Positions 1-13,100 of a DNA stretch of 64,000 nucleotides are shown piece by piece. This DNA is from Halisarca cf. caerulea (taxonomy: Eukaryota; Porifera; Demospongiae; Chondrillida; Halisarcidae). Numbering within the stretch: the stretch's first letter is position 1; the number at the start of each line of letters is the position of its first letter. The position numbers and the translations under genes were made by a program. Below the pieces are notes generated by a model. That model saw nothing but the letters and a program-made list of their open reading frames with translations, had not been told where the DNA came from and made no database searches. The DNA lies in NCBI GenBank assembly GCA_963170055.1, contig CAUJGJ010000002.1, forward strand, positions 3,480,346 through 3,544,345, written 5' to 3'.

Positions 1-1597
1 TATTATATTATATAATACAACTGCAAGCTCATGCATGCAATATATTGCAAGGATATGAATGATGCATCATAGTGTGTATTAAAGATGTGTATGCATGCAA
101 TTTAAGAATATTGCATGAATTCACATGCATGCAAACACATGTGGGACATGTCTAGATTTGTTATGATAGCACTTCTCAGTTTACAAGTGATAAAATGTTA
201 TTTTTTGGCACCTATAAGTTATTAATCACGCCTTCATCTCGTGATTTAGGCTGATATTCGGGCATAGCGAATACCGAATCTGCATTTAGTGACGTTTTCT
301 GTTGTCACGGATGTTCTATCACATGCTGGCCTGTGACCTAACTGGATGTCCTTTGGAATTTTAGTTTTCGACTGGGCACAATGTGAGGGAACAAGTTGGA
401 GACAGTTTCTTGGTGCCAACTTTGGGCCATTAGTAGTATAATATACAACCTTTACATGTGGGTGTAATAGAGCTTTTGTTTCTGTCCCAAGTTATAAGAG
501 CTTAAATTTAGTTAGCAAATGTTTTGCTAACTAATACAGTATTAGAAGCATTCCACCATGTTGCGCCCAAAGTATTTCACTTTTAGTAGGGGTTGGTAAA
601 ACCTTACTAGCTTCTTCGCCAATAAAGAAGATCTTTCAAAATGACAATCTTTGAAACGTTTATGCCTCTGCCTACATGTTAAGCCCTCATTTGACATTCT
701 GAAGCTTATACAAGTTGAGAACCAAAGCTGTAAAAGACCGAAAATTTCACACCTCTGAATTAGCACAGACATGTCCCACATGCAATCATGATCAAAATTA
801 ATGTCCATGCATGGTAATTACTTGCATGAATTGATCAAGGCTATAGGTTTTCACAGCATAATGAACATAATACAGTATAGAATTATTGTGAGACTTGCGA
901 CAATTTATGTAGCTGCATGTCATTGACTCCATAATATCGATATTATGAGAAAAGATTTGTTTTATTTGCATGTATACAAGACATTCTCTTTGGGTAATAC
1001 CCTCAAGAATGGCTATGTTAATTTCTGACCATAAATTGTGTCTTGTCTACCATGAACTATACTGTATGTGTGCATGTGCATGTACTCGTATATATGCACA
1101 CATACATGCATACACACACACATGCTTCAGATTATGTCCAAAGGCTTATACTACATAGCAGGAAACTTTGGCGAGGGTTTTAATTCAGCCCTTTGGTGAT
1201 TTTGTAAAACACCAATTTAAAACTTGTCAATATTAAAATCATTACAGAATCTATGTTTGCCGCTTAGTTTCTGGAACAATTCTCTCAGTGGTCATGTTTT
1301 TAATGTATAAAATTACTGCAGAACAATGGTCTTGCTAAGATCGTGGGACAAATCCCTTGCAAATCATTAAAAATAATAATAGTTTATAGTATTTATGTTC
1401 AATTCGCCAAATATAATGCTTGTCAAAGTTTCCTACTATACAGTATATAGTATCCATCCAGTAGCAGTATCCATAAACACAGTACTCAATTACCTACAGC
1501 TACATATACGGAGGATGCATTATGGATGGTAATTCACTTTGATTGATCTACACAACAATAGCATAAAAGCCAAAAAAGGACACACCTTAAGTCTTAA
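1..1597. other. Intergenic, no gene seen
   Basis: AT-rich sequence downstream of SOS with many CATGCA and TACATACA runs. A 16-bp pair CATGTGGGACATGTCT occurs in inverted orientation at about 136-151 and 770-785 and may be the ends of an old element. A short hairpin lies around 510-532. No coding evidence. Confidence 0.5.
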
Positions 1598-1603
1598 TTT
1601 ATT
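1598..1603 (-). terminator. SOS polyadenylation signal AATAAA
   Basis: Minus-strand AATAAA (TTTATT on plus) about 200 bases after the SOS stop codon at 1806. It is the first canonical hexamer seen downstream and would give a short 3' UTR. Confidence 0.5.
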
Positions 1604-1805
1604 CAAAGACAAAAGATAAATGTCTTGCATTAACCACTAAGAATATATGACAGAAAATAAAACAAACCAAATTAGAATACAAATCACTGAAACTAACAAA
1701 ATAAATCTAGAAGCAGTTTTCTTAGCACATATCCAACAATATACATATGAGAAAACACAAATGTTCACACAACTACACACTCAATACCATTACTGTACAA
1801 TATCA

Positions 1806-4137
1806 TCATACATCAGGCTTAGGAGGAAGGGGAGGAGGGGGGTCTACTTCCTGATCTACACTTGGTTTTGGTGGAAGAGGTGGGGCACCCACAGTTATAT
1901 TTGGAGGTGAATAAACAAATTTTTGTTCAATGTCATTGGTAGCAGTACCTGAAACCTCCTTAGGGGGTACAGGAGGAGGAAGACCCTGTGTTTGCATCTG
2001 CACAGACCACAATTCACTACTGCCAATACTCATTTCAACTCCTTCTTTTGGGGGCACAGGAGGGGGCAGATCCATAATGGGCTCCCTTGGGGGCAAGGGA
2101 GGAAGAATAGTTGTGGGAGGCTTGGGTACAGGTGGAAGAGACTCTTTTAGGGGCAGAGGTGGACCGTCAGGAAGTGGTTTAGGAGGCAAAGGTGGGCCTG
2201 AATATCGACTGTTTGTTGACATAGCTGCTACTAGCTCATCCAGTTTGTGATCACCGGCAGTAACACTTGTAGGGCTTCCAGGAAACAGATCAGGTCCCAA
2301 TATCTTTGATGCCTTTGGAGAGAATCCAATGTCAGAGGCCCTCCTATGAACACAATAGTAGGTACAGGGAGAATAGTGTACACACAGATGCATCCATGTG
2401 CATGTGCAAATGTGTGTATGCAGGAGTGTAAATGTGCAGAATAGATAGATAGATAGATAGATCGATAGATAGATATGTACTGTAGACAGATAGATAAGTG
2501 AACAGTTCTCTTAAACGGACACTCCGTTTAAGAGAACCTACTGATTTTGCATTAACCACTTAGTTTATGAGATATTTACAGCTGGATAAACCTTTATAAA
2601 AAGCATTTTAAAATGGAAAACTATGTAGGAATAAAAATTTGTCAATTGTCAAAAACATTGGAACAAGTTGGGGTTGTTTGCTACACAGGGGTGGACAGGC
2701 ATAGGCTAGGGATACATAGGGCTAGATGGGCATAGGGCCAGGCGGGCATAGAGCTAGACAGAGGTGGGTTGGAATGGGTACAGTGTGCATATTCCTAAAT
2801 CCTGCAGCTAAAATATTAATGTAGTGTACATAAGCAGCTACATGCATATGTACACAGTCGTAGCAATCCAAAGGGATGATACGAATAAAAATGAAACAGA
2901 ATCATGTTGCAAACTGATTGAATGGGGCCCAAAAATAGTTATCTATATATTATGGTATTATCTATATATTATGCTTCATAAGCCCATTTCTTGAAAGACA
3001 TTCAAAACACAGACAGAAAGGCAGGGCTCTGCAACACCAGTTTCATTTTAAAAGCAATTATTCATCTTCTTCTCGCTGTCTTTTGAATTAAGCCATAGGT
3101 CGCCAGGAAGAGTCCATAGGTCACATCTTTGGCCATTGAGATCCAATTATTATCATAAAGTGATACTATAACTATGTATATTTGGCAACCGAAATTTTAT
3201 TGCAATTTTTGAGAGTTGCTTGTGACAAGCCAGCTACTACATGCACATATCTCAGGAGCAACACACTTACTACTCTCACCCCTCGTGAGCTATGCACCTC
3301 AGTGTCTTGCACAGAAAATGTACTACTCCCTAGAGGGCATGTAGTACCTAGTATGTAACACTATTACAAGGATAAGGACAACATTGGGTGATAGATTACC
3401 CCTAACTAACTTAATTCAGTCAGTGCAATACATATCATTTGGTGCTAACACTTTCAATACAACACACCTATTAGATCCAATTGGAGGCACACTAACAGTA
3501 TCCAGCATAGTACTAGATCTCTTCTGTATGCCAGTTGGTGACATTGGAGCATTAGGTGAAGGTGGAGATAGGATGCTATCGGAATCAAGAGCAGATGGTA
3601 TACTTTGATTTCTTTTCCTCGGTTCTGGCTTGGAAGGCTTAAAACCAGGTGTTTTGATTTCCCACTTGTTCTTTCGTGGCTGGATGAAACATAATAAAAT
3701 CCAAGAAATGAATACACCACAGTTGTGGCAATATAAATCTTTAGCCATATATGAGCACCATTAAATCTTTTGGCATCAGAATGGCAATCTTCAACCATTT
3801 ACAAAATTAAATACCATGAAAAATTACTATTCCGGTAGGTTTATATCATGTGATGTCACCAGATATGCAATATCACAAACCCAATAAGTCCCACAATGAG
3901 CAAAGTGTCACTTGAATCCTTACAATTTGTCAGGGTAGAAGGGCAAACAAGAAAATTAACCAACACAGCAATGAAGATGCTGAAATGATCAAATCCCAAC
4001 AGTTAGACTCGCACAGCATGAGTCAAACTCACAGCTTTCTTTGGCATTTGATTTCTAGGCTCTATGTCCCCTGAAAGCTTATAGAGATGATCTTCAAGCT
4101 CATTGCTAGTTTTAAAGCCATCCATAGGTGAAATTTT
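1806..4137 (-). CDS. SOS: SOS exons 30-32: C-terminal proline-rich SH3-binding tail
   Basis: Exons 4033-4137, 3468-3679 and 1806-2343. Exon 30 ends the CDC25 region with [14 protein letters not shown], like human LEIEPRNPKPLPRF. Exons 31 and 32 are Ser/Pro-rich, low-complexity sequence. Exon 32 carries at least five copies of PPLPPK/PPVPPK-type cores (for example [16 protein letters not shown] twice, [19 protein letters not shown] at the stop). Such cores bind Grb2/Drk SH3 domains. Human SOS uses PxPPR cores; here most have Lys instead of Arg. SPT and SPP sites resemble MAP-kinase feedback sites, which is inference. Confidence 0.93.
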
Positions 4138-7100
4138 CTGAAAGTAAGTCTACCAGAAAAGAGATTCGATAATAAACATATAAACAGTACGTATGAAAAG
4201 AACACAAAGCTTAATGGCAGATGTATTTTCGGTGTCAATCCTACATATGGAGTACTACCGTACTCCATAATATATCTATACACATATTATGTGTCATATC
4301 ACAGACAATGGTTTAGCTTGAATCATTAACAGATAATACGGAAACATTGCAGTGAATCTACATACAGCAATGCTGAAAATGTACAGTATATATTTAATGC
4401 AACAGGGACTGTACCCATATAAGGTATCATGCAAGTCAGACAGGTACATACAGTGTATTAGATATAAAAATAATAAAGTAGAATTTCACATAATGCAGTG
4501 CACCTAGGACTGAAAGTGGACAAAATCATGGTAATTACTCTCATTCATCAACAGAACATACAGTGCCTGGATACCTGAATAGAAGGAACAGGTTGCAAGC
4601 AGTATGGCTGGTTTTGATACTGCTGTATCTCTCCAATTACTTCAGCAACCTTTCTGCGATACCCAAAGTTGATGAGACCTTTGGTACCTGAGATAATGTG
4701 CTTACCACCTTCCTCAATGAACAGAATGTCAGATAAGTACATTCCTGGTAAGAAGAAGAATGTGCATATGTACTGCAAATTCTTCTTAGATAACCATTGT
4801 GAAACATACCAAGAAAAGGCACACATGGCGGATTGATCGATCTGAGCCTCTCTTTGTATTTCTTGTAATGGTTTTCAATTAGCTCTTTGCCTTCTTGTAA
4901 TACCATGTGCTTTCTAGGAGCAAGAACCTAAACCACACAGTATGAGATATTTGAACTCAATTCTTTCACTGCGTACAGTAAAAAGATACACGTACTTTGA
5001 AAGTGTGTTCAAGCCTGTAGACCGATGCCGAGTTAAGAGCAGCATGCACCTCAAACATTCCATTGAAATTGTTCAAGTCTTGGAAGGCCTTTAGGTAGAG
5101 ACAAAGAAAGGTCCTGAATCGTACAATCATTATGTGATGTACGAAAAACTACTTTCTTACATCTGCTGCCATGCACCTAAAAACTTACAACTTGATAACA
5201 GAAACCTATACATGAACAGTCTAAACTCAAATAGTACGTATGTATGCACCAGGGACAGTACATTTTTAGTTGGAGCATACCAATTTTGTGGGATGCAGTT
5301 GGCGTCCCATTCCACCAAAAATAAATAAATTACTTAATGAGAATCCAGATAATACATACATAACATGTACGTACAGTAATTAATTTTGGTTTATACTTAT
5401 ATTGGCCAAAAGTGTCATTTCTTTGAATAAAACATGTATCACCGTGAAATGGCAGTGGTAAAGAGAATTCTATCCCTCTAAAAGACCAGACTCAAATATT
5501 CTCAAAGACTGAGAGTTGAATGAAGTACAGTATGTGCAAAGTAATATTTGGAATTCTCAAGACCATTGCGAATATATACCAGATGAAAAAACAAGATGAA
5601 CTTGAAGTGACAATTCCAATCGCCTGAATTTAGCAGCAATGCCAAGTGGTTTCATTCTGTAAATCATAAGGATGTTGATGCAGTCTGACTTGAATATTTC
5701 ATATAAGAGAGAAACCGTGGGACTGTAAATACCTCTCTTCTACTCATGAAGGCAGATGTGTTGTAGTGGCTGTAGTTCTTGGCCCCCTACATTCAATATG
5801 ACAGTCAACACTGTTCAATGAAAGACCCGGTGCAGAATCAGTTTCAAAAGAGTACACAGTGAAGAATGGAATATTTCATCAGATGACACAAAAACTTGTT
5901 AACCAGTTTATAATTTGTTGTTATATACAGTACCCTACTACCTAGTAGCCCATTTTTACCAGTAAACATGTACTGTATAATGATGATGAAACTGGATGCT
6001 TTCACTGGAAAATCCAAGTAAGCACTAGAATTTACAGGACAAAGACACAGAGGGGAAATCAGAAGATCACAATACTATCCAATATGATAGGTAGAAGATA
6101 TCATTATCGCCCGATGACATCATACATCAAAGGAGCCGCCAGGGTAGTAAATTTGGTTACTACCCTGGCAGCATGGGTAAGCGCCCAGTCTAGGTCAGTA
6201 AGTAATTAAGCAATGTAAACTGTGAAACCACAATCAATGAAGCATAGACCCAATGTAAGCAGAACTAAAAAGAACGCAACAGAAGACAAACCGGAGCAAA
6301 GTCTAGCTTTCTGAAACGCAGGAGACTTCGCGCAGGCTTATATTGAAGGCTTCGCGCAGGCTTTTATAGAAGCAACGAGCCGAGACATTTCCCCCAAATA
6401 TAAAAGTAAAACTTAACCATACCTGACATTGCCTTCGTGACTAATACCCCGTTTACACTGGCCCAGGTTGACCTGGGCCAGCCCAGTATGATATCATTTT
6501 AATGAGATTCATGGTCATTTTTGTTTGCATAGGGCCAACCACAGCCTGGGCCAGCCTACCTGGGCTGGCCCAGGCTAGGTACTTGGGCCAGCCCAGGGCC
6601 TGTGGTTGGGCCAGTTATGATAACACCTTTGCTGAGAAAATGGCTACTCTTCAATCAAGTAAAAAGAGCACAAAACAGCCTAGATTCATGGTTTATGTGT
6701 AAATGTGCTTTCACATTCCCTGTGTAGCATCAATGAGTGGTCATTCACAATAGATTGGCTTATTAGTCTTGAAAAATGAGCCCAAAATATCCTGAATTCT
6801 TGTTTATCAGTCAGGTGCAAATGTGATACCAGCCTGATAGAGTCTCAGGGTGTGGCTTCAACTTGAAAGCAGTACATAGTAACTGTTTCAGAACTTTTAC
6901 AAAGAATATGCTATAAAACATAATGCTTTTTCAATTTCATACATGAAGTTATATACTGCACTAAAGATATTCATGGTCATGAATTTCATTATGGAAGGTA
7001 GCAATCCTCTTATCACAACTAGGCTTCCTTGTGAAGTAACTTGTGTGTAAACGGGGCTGTGCTAACCACAGGCCCAGATCATCACCTTGGGCCTGGGCCA

Positions 7101-10100
7101 ACCTGAGCCAGTGTAAACGGGGTATAAGTTCTTCATTGTCTTCGAAATCCTCTTCCTCCACATCAAAATCGCATCTTTTTAGTCTTGTTCAACGTGCGTA
7201 CTAAAATCCACTTCTCTATTCTATGATTCTAAGAACGATTTCACGCTTTTGGAGTGTTTATTTGGCGATAACCAGTTACTATACGCCCTATCCTCGGGAG
7301 TATCGTATTTACTGCTCTCGCCCCTCGGGCACGAGGGATCTCGTGCAGTAAATACGATACTCCCTCGGCGTATAGTAACTAGTAATTATCATATTCAGCA
7401 AATAAAAATATACCATGACAAAAACACATAAAAAAGTTACTAAAGTAAACACTAATACACCACTTAACAACAAATGTAAGGTAATAATATATCAAATAAT
7501 CTACACCTATAATCATGCATAGAACAGAGAATTTACAATTATGAATAAACATTCAAATGTGGTACAGTTTACAGTTTACAATTAAAGATTCTCACCAGGT
7601 ACAGGTCACAACACCTAGTGACAATGGCCACTCTTTCTTCAAAATTCTCTGTGGACACAATCTGTTTTTCTAACCAATATGTTACCTATTCAATAGAAAG
7701 GGAAAAAAAAACATAATCAGAGATAATACAAGTGTATACATGCATTCAGAACACACATACATACACACATACAGTAGTATGATACCATGAAGGACTTCTA
7801 ATTACAAATCCACAGTTGACTGAGCAACAGTACACTTACTGCTGTTGAATGCCGGACCATGCGGAGGTAATTTGGTGAAGTGTCTTCCTTTCGACTCTTC
7901 ACCCATGCACATCCCACAAGTTCTGATGGGTGTATTGCTCTATTGGAGACAGACTCATTTAAACATTCTATTACAAACATATTCGGTGTGATACATAAAC
8001 AACAACACAAATGGTTTCTTTCACTACTTAATACGAGGTTCAACAGTAACAGTAATTGTAATTCCTGCCAACACATACAGTGGAACCTGCCTATAGTGGT
8101 CACTGTGTAATGCAGCCACCTGTCTATACCAACCACTAATTCTTGTCCGAATCAGTTATAATGTATGGTATTCTACCTCATTAAAGCAACCACCTGTCTA
8201 AAACAGCCAGAAAATTTCGCCCCGATGGTGACCGCAGTAGACAGGTTCCACTGTAGTTCAAAGTAACTGGCTATTATTAGACCAAATTGCCACAGAAGCT
8301 ACAATAAACGGTAAAGTACATAATAAAATACATGTACATGGTACAAACCTGAAGTAATCAGCTTCAATCAGTGTCAGCTGTCGAGCAATCTCCAAAGGAT
8401 GCAGCTACATAAGATGGAAGGCAAAATTAGAGGTGAAAACCAGCTATAAAATCCTTGAAGAATATCTTACTGTCAACAAGTCAAAATCCATTGGATCCCT
8501 TGTTAGATGCCATTCAACCACTGGTGCATTAAGGTAGAAACTGCTGTCTATTTGAGCTGGAACTTCTGATCCTTCTTTCTAATGAGTCAAAAGGGAATAC
8601 TTACACACAATACTGTACAATACACATTAATGTACACACATGCACCAATAAGTCGTAGTGTCTTGCACAAATATGTGTAGATGCTCACTTGTCGTTGAAG
8701 TGTTCGTTTGATGGATTCTGTCCACTTCTTTAAATTGTTGCTCTTAATGGAATCCATAAATTCAAGTAACATCTTTAATAACTCTCCATCTCCACTGTTT
8801 TGAAAGTCATAAAAGTGATGTTCAACCCAATAGCGAACTGTATTTAACACCCTATAAAGTGAAATCATAACATTCAAGAGAAATGCGAGGAAAAATATCT
8901 CACCAAGGTACCTCAATTGGATGGGTGATTGATACTGCCTCTTAAAACGTCTAATGGCTTCCCGTACTAGAGGATCTCTCCTATATTCGGGATCATCATA
9001 CTTGGATGGTAATGAAACATGAAATGTGATAATGGTTAAGGTCAAAACACAAAGCTCTTGGTTGGATGCAAAACACACTTTCAAAAATAGAAATAAGGCT
9101 CCATACATACACCCTAATTGCAAATTTCATAGAAAAAGGATATCTTTCAATCAGTAAAGACAGTAGCTCTGAAGGTGTACAAAATGATCTGTATGTTGTT
9201 AAAAAAATCCTCACAAAAGCTGGATCTAAAGCATAAACAAAGGCAAAATTACTCCAAAACATGTTGAAATACATTCAGATATGGATACAAGATTTATACA
9301 TACTACTGTGTTTTCAATACAATGAACTCCAAAAAATCCTGAATACTCCAAAACAAGTTCAGTGGATATTTAACTTCAGTGAAGCAAATTTCTGACAAAT
9401 GTTCTCAACACAAAACCCTTGTTTGGATCCTCACTGCACCATGAATACCAATGTATACTTAGAATTAATGCATACTGTCCATTAAGATTCAGCAGTACAG
9501 TACATCCTCACTTATCCGGACCTCGATTATCCGGATCCTCAGACTGGGCTATGTGGGTGGTTCACATAGGTGTAAACTTTGGGTAAGCTTCACTAATTGT
9601 TATCACAACTGATTAGTATGTGTCAAATCTAACAGTTACCTCACACCTACCAATGAAAAATGGCAACTGGAACAGACCCAAACCTCTAGGAAAGCTAAGC
9701 GAAATAGGAGAAGCGGTCAATGATTGAAGAACTGAAATCATGTACAGGAAGATATGTATGACTGGGAATTGGAATAATCATTAAATAATAATATAATTCC
9801 TATATTTCACTTATCCGGATTTTTCACTTATCCGAACCAAAATAAAACTTGCTTGCCCAAGGGGGTTCGGATAAGTGAGGATGCACTGTATTAGTAGTAT
9901 TACAACTTAGACTATATATACCCTTTATCAATACAAAAAATTGAGATTGTTTCCACAGCATTCCTAGGAAGCCATTTTAATATGTTATAGCATAATTGAG
10001 CAGCAACTATCTGTGGGTATAGGTATGAAGGCCGAAATTAGGGAAACAAGATGAAAGCCTCCTAAGAAACAGATCCACAACTGAAGCCAGGTCCTTCAAG

Positions 10101-13100
10101 AGTCCAGCAATACTGCTACAAAACACCAGCTAATTCCCACCATCCACACAGACTGTATTTCACCATCTCCACATGGTTATAACACAGTCTCACTTACATT
10201 AGCTCAAACCACGCAATATGCATCTCTGTTTGTTCACACCACAGCATTAATTATCTCCTAATGCCTATACTAGCTCTGCAGGATAAAATTTTTGTAAATG
10301 TCAGATTTTAGTTCTGCATTTCATATTCAGACAGGCCCTGGCGTCGTTATTCTTGAACACTCAAAATAATTAACACTTCCCTGTGCCTTGGCAGATAACA
10401 AAATAGCAAGAACAGGGGCATGCAGTAAGCAGACAGAAATTAGAGCCAAAGACAAGAAAATAGGGGAAAAAACCTATATTTCCTCAAAATCTCGTAACTA
10501 GACCTATTCAGCCAAGTACTGCAAAAGAGCTTGATTTATTGTATATCATCGTAAATAAATACTGTATAATGGGAAATTTCCACGGGGTAAAACTTTCATG
10601 AATGCTCTATTTTGTAAATATTTTCACAGATCCCTAAATTTCAGCCATTTTTTACTTACTGTATGTGATGATGGCAAAGTAGGCTTAGTGTGAACAAAGT
10701 GGCTCAAGGCGAAGATGTTTGCCCCATTCGGTTTTAGTTGAAGATTTGAGGTTACTTTTGCTTTGAAATTGACCTTCCAGCTTCAGCAGTGCATGCTCTG
10801 CCGGATTGTCTCATTTAAAGAGCAGAAAAGGTGACAAATAGCATGACTTGCTTTTTGAGAAACAGCCAACAAAATCTCCATGCCAACTGCAATTGAATCA
10901 AATCAATTGCAACAAAAGAAAAATGGTGCAGTTACCTAGTGTGTACATACTGCATACATGAGCCCAATGTAGCTGTAAATGTCTGAAATAAAGTCCTAAG
11001 ATTTTGCTGATCAAAAGTTTCATGAATGTTGTAATATCCACGAAATTCACAAAAATATTATGACACGGAAATTTCCTGCTATTGGTACATACATACCAGC
11101 ATATTTGTGATGAGTCAACCTTTCCACCAACTTAAGCAAAGTGCCACCTTTAATTGGTGGAATCCCTGATACATTGTCATCACGTTGCTCAAAGACAATG
11201 TTGTCTTCATGGTCTTCCTCAGCAAACCTGGAAAAGCACAATAGCAAGATACACAACAAACATAGGCTCATGCAATACATTGGGAAAAACTAGCAAAATT
11301 TGCCAATTGTGCAGAAAATATCCAATCTATCTATGTAAATATAAAGTCCATAAAGGTTGAAAAGGTGACAGTATTGAAAAAAACTTCAGGATGGGCCTTA
11401 GACTCTTCTAAAAAGTGATTAACAAGAACCCTTCCAATATTTGGTGGTTACTTCTAAGATCTCACCATCATAAGCAACACCAACAAAATACTAGAGTTTG
11501 TTTTTGAGAGACCTATAGAAGAGGCTACTTGCATTCATCCTTTCTCATTATAAATCCTCATACTTCTGTGGGTTCATGCTTTACATACAACGATTTTTTT
11601 TACCTAAGCATAACCATTGCATTATCAGAACTACTAGATAGAATAGTGGATAAAAGGTCGTCTAAGATCTTACCATTGTGTTTAGCAAATCCTAGAGTCT
11701 TATGTAATTCACTCAAATGAGGTAAAATTGGCATATGAAGTAGGACAAATTCTTATAGAATATATACATACATGCAGTATTCACTTGTGAATCTACAAAA
11801 CACTGCCTGTTATCTCACATACGTATGGGTGCATCACCCATGTCATTATTAGAAGCTAATATCTACAAATAATTTCCATCTATACTACAGCAAGATACTT
11901 CAGCTGTACAGAGAGCACATTTATGGAGAATGTGCAAAGATACAAGATAGTGCTTGGTGTGGCATAGCAAACCTGTATTCATCCACAGTTGGTCGTATTT
12001 CTGAAATGTTACGTTCTTCAGCCCTTGCTATCATATCCAACAAACGGTCAAAAGAACTGTAAAAAAGTAAAGACAGTTATAGTTAAACACAATACATCTA
12101 CATATGTATACATACAGCTCTGGTGATGCAAATATTGATACTAACTGGGGGGTGCAAGTAAACTATAGCATACCACTTTACCTGCAGAAAAATTACCTTC
12201 TGGATAACAAATTAGTCAAGGCAGCCATCCATTCATTTTTTTCATCAATATTTCCCGCTATGAAAATGTAGCCAGGCTGGTTTCTTTCCTTCAGCTCAAA
12301 TGCTAAATTCCAATCCGAGAACTCTGTTGAATCCAAGTCCTTCAGTTCCGCTTTACGCAGGTTTAATTTTTCCTTCAATCTCCACTCTGGATTGACAATA
12401 CCAGATCCAGATCTCCTAGTGTTCTACAAATATTATCCCATATGGAACACTATACCACCACTACAATGAAAACTGCAAAAGCCTACTTGCTTGCAACAAA
12501 TGATCAGACCATCCAAGAGAATCACATGACGATCAGTTCTCTGTAATGAATGGATGAGAACGCTATTGCATAAGTAGAATTCTAACTGGATATACAGTAC
12601 ATGTGTGTGCATGCACAAACACAAACAAAATATGTGTCCTAGGTTTCAGTGATCCTAAAGGTGGAAGGGTTTAGTGTATCAAAGGCAAGTTTGAGAGATA
12701 GTAAGCAGGGTTCCATCCAGTGTGTGTGTGTGTGGGGGGGACTTCCACCCCCCCCCCAAAAAAAAAATCAACTGTAGTGCAAATTAGTATAGAGAGAGTC
12801 CTACTTGAGTGTTAAAATCAACCTTGAATGGTCTAAAATGGCCTGAGATACCACCTTACATGACCTAAAAAAAACCCTCTAATTTTCCAAGGAGGAACAA
12901 ACCCATAGACCCCCCTTTTATGTACCCCTACAACACCACATACATCACTGGCACTGCATGTGTTTTATAGACATCTAAGATATCATGTAGATGTCCCAAA
13001 AAACTTTATGCATTGTATTGTTATTGCGTCGTTGTGTAATGTTATTGCACTGTTTTGTAATGTAGTTTTTTCTTACTTTTATATTAATTGTTCAAATATC

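Noticed and set aside
1930..2250. Glycine-rich open frame on the plus strand
   Set aside because: It is the antisense of the SOS proline-rich exon 32.
2438..2495. Regular short repeats considered as a CRISPR-like array
   Set aside because: Simple GATA microsatellite without spacers, in a eukaryotic intron.
5560..5665. Open segment reading [20 protein letters not shown] in the RasGEF intron
   Set aside because: Its frame does not connect in phase with either neighbouring SOS exon, and the in-phase reading hits a stop.
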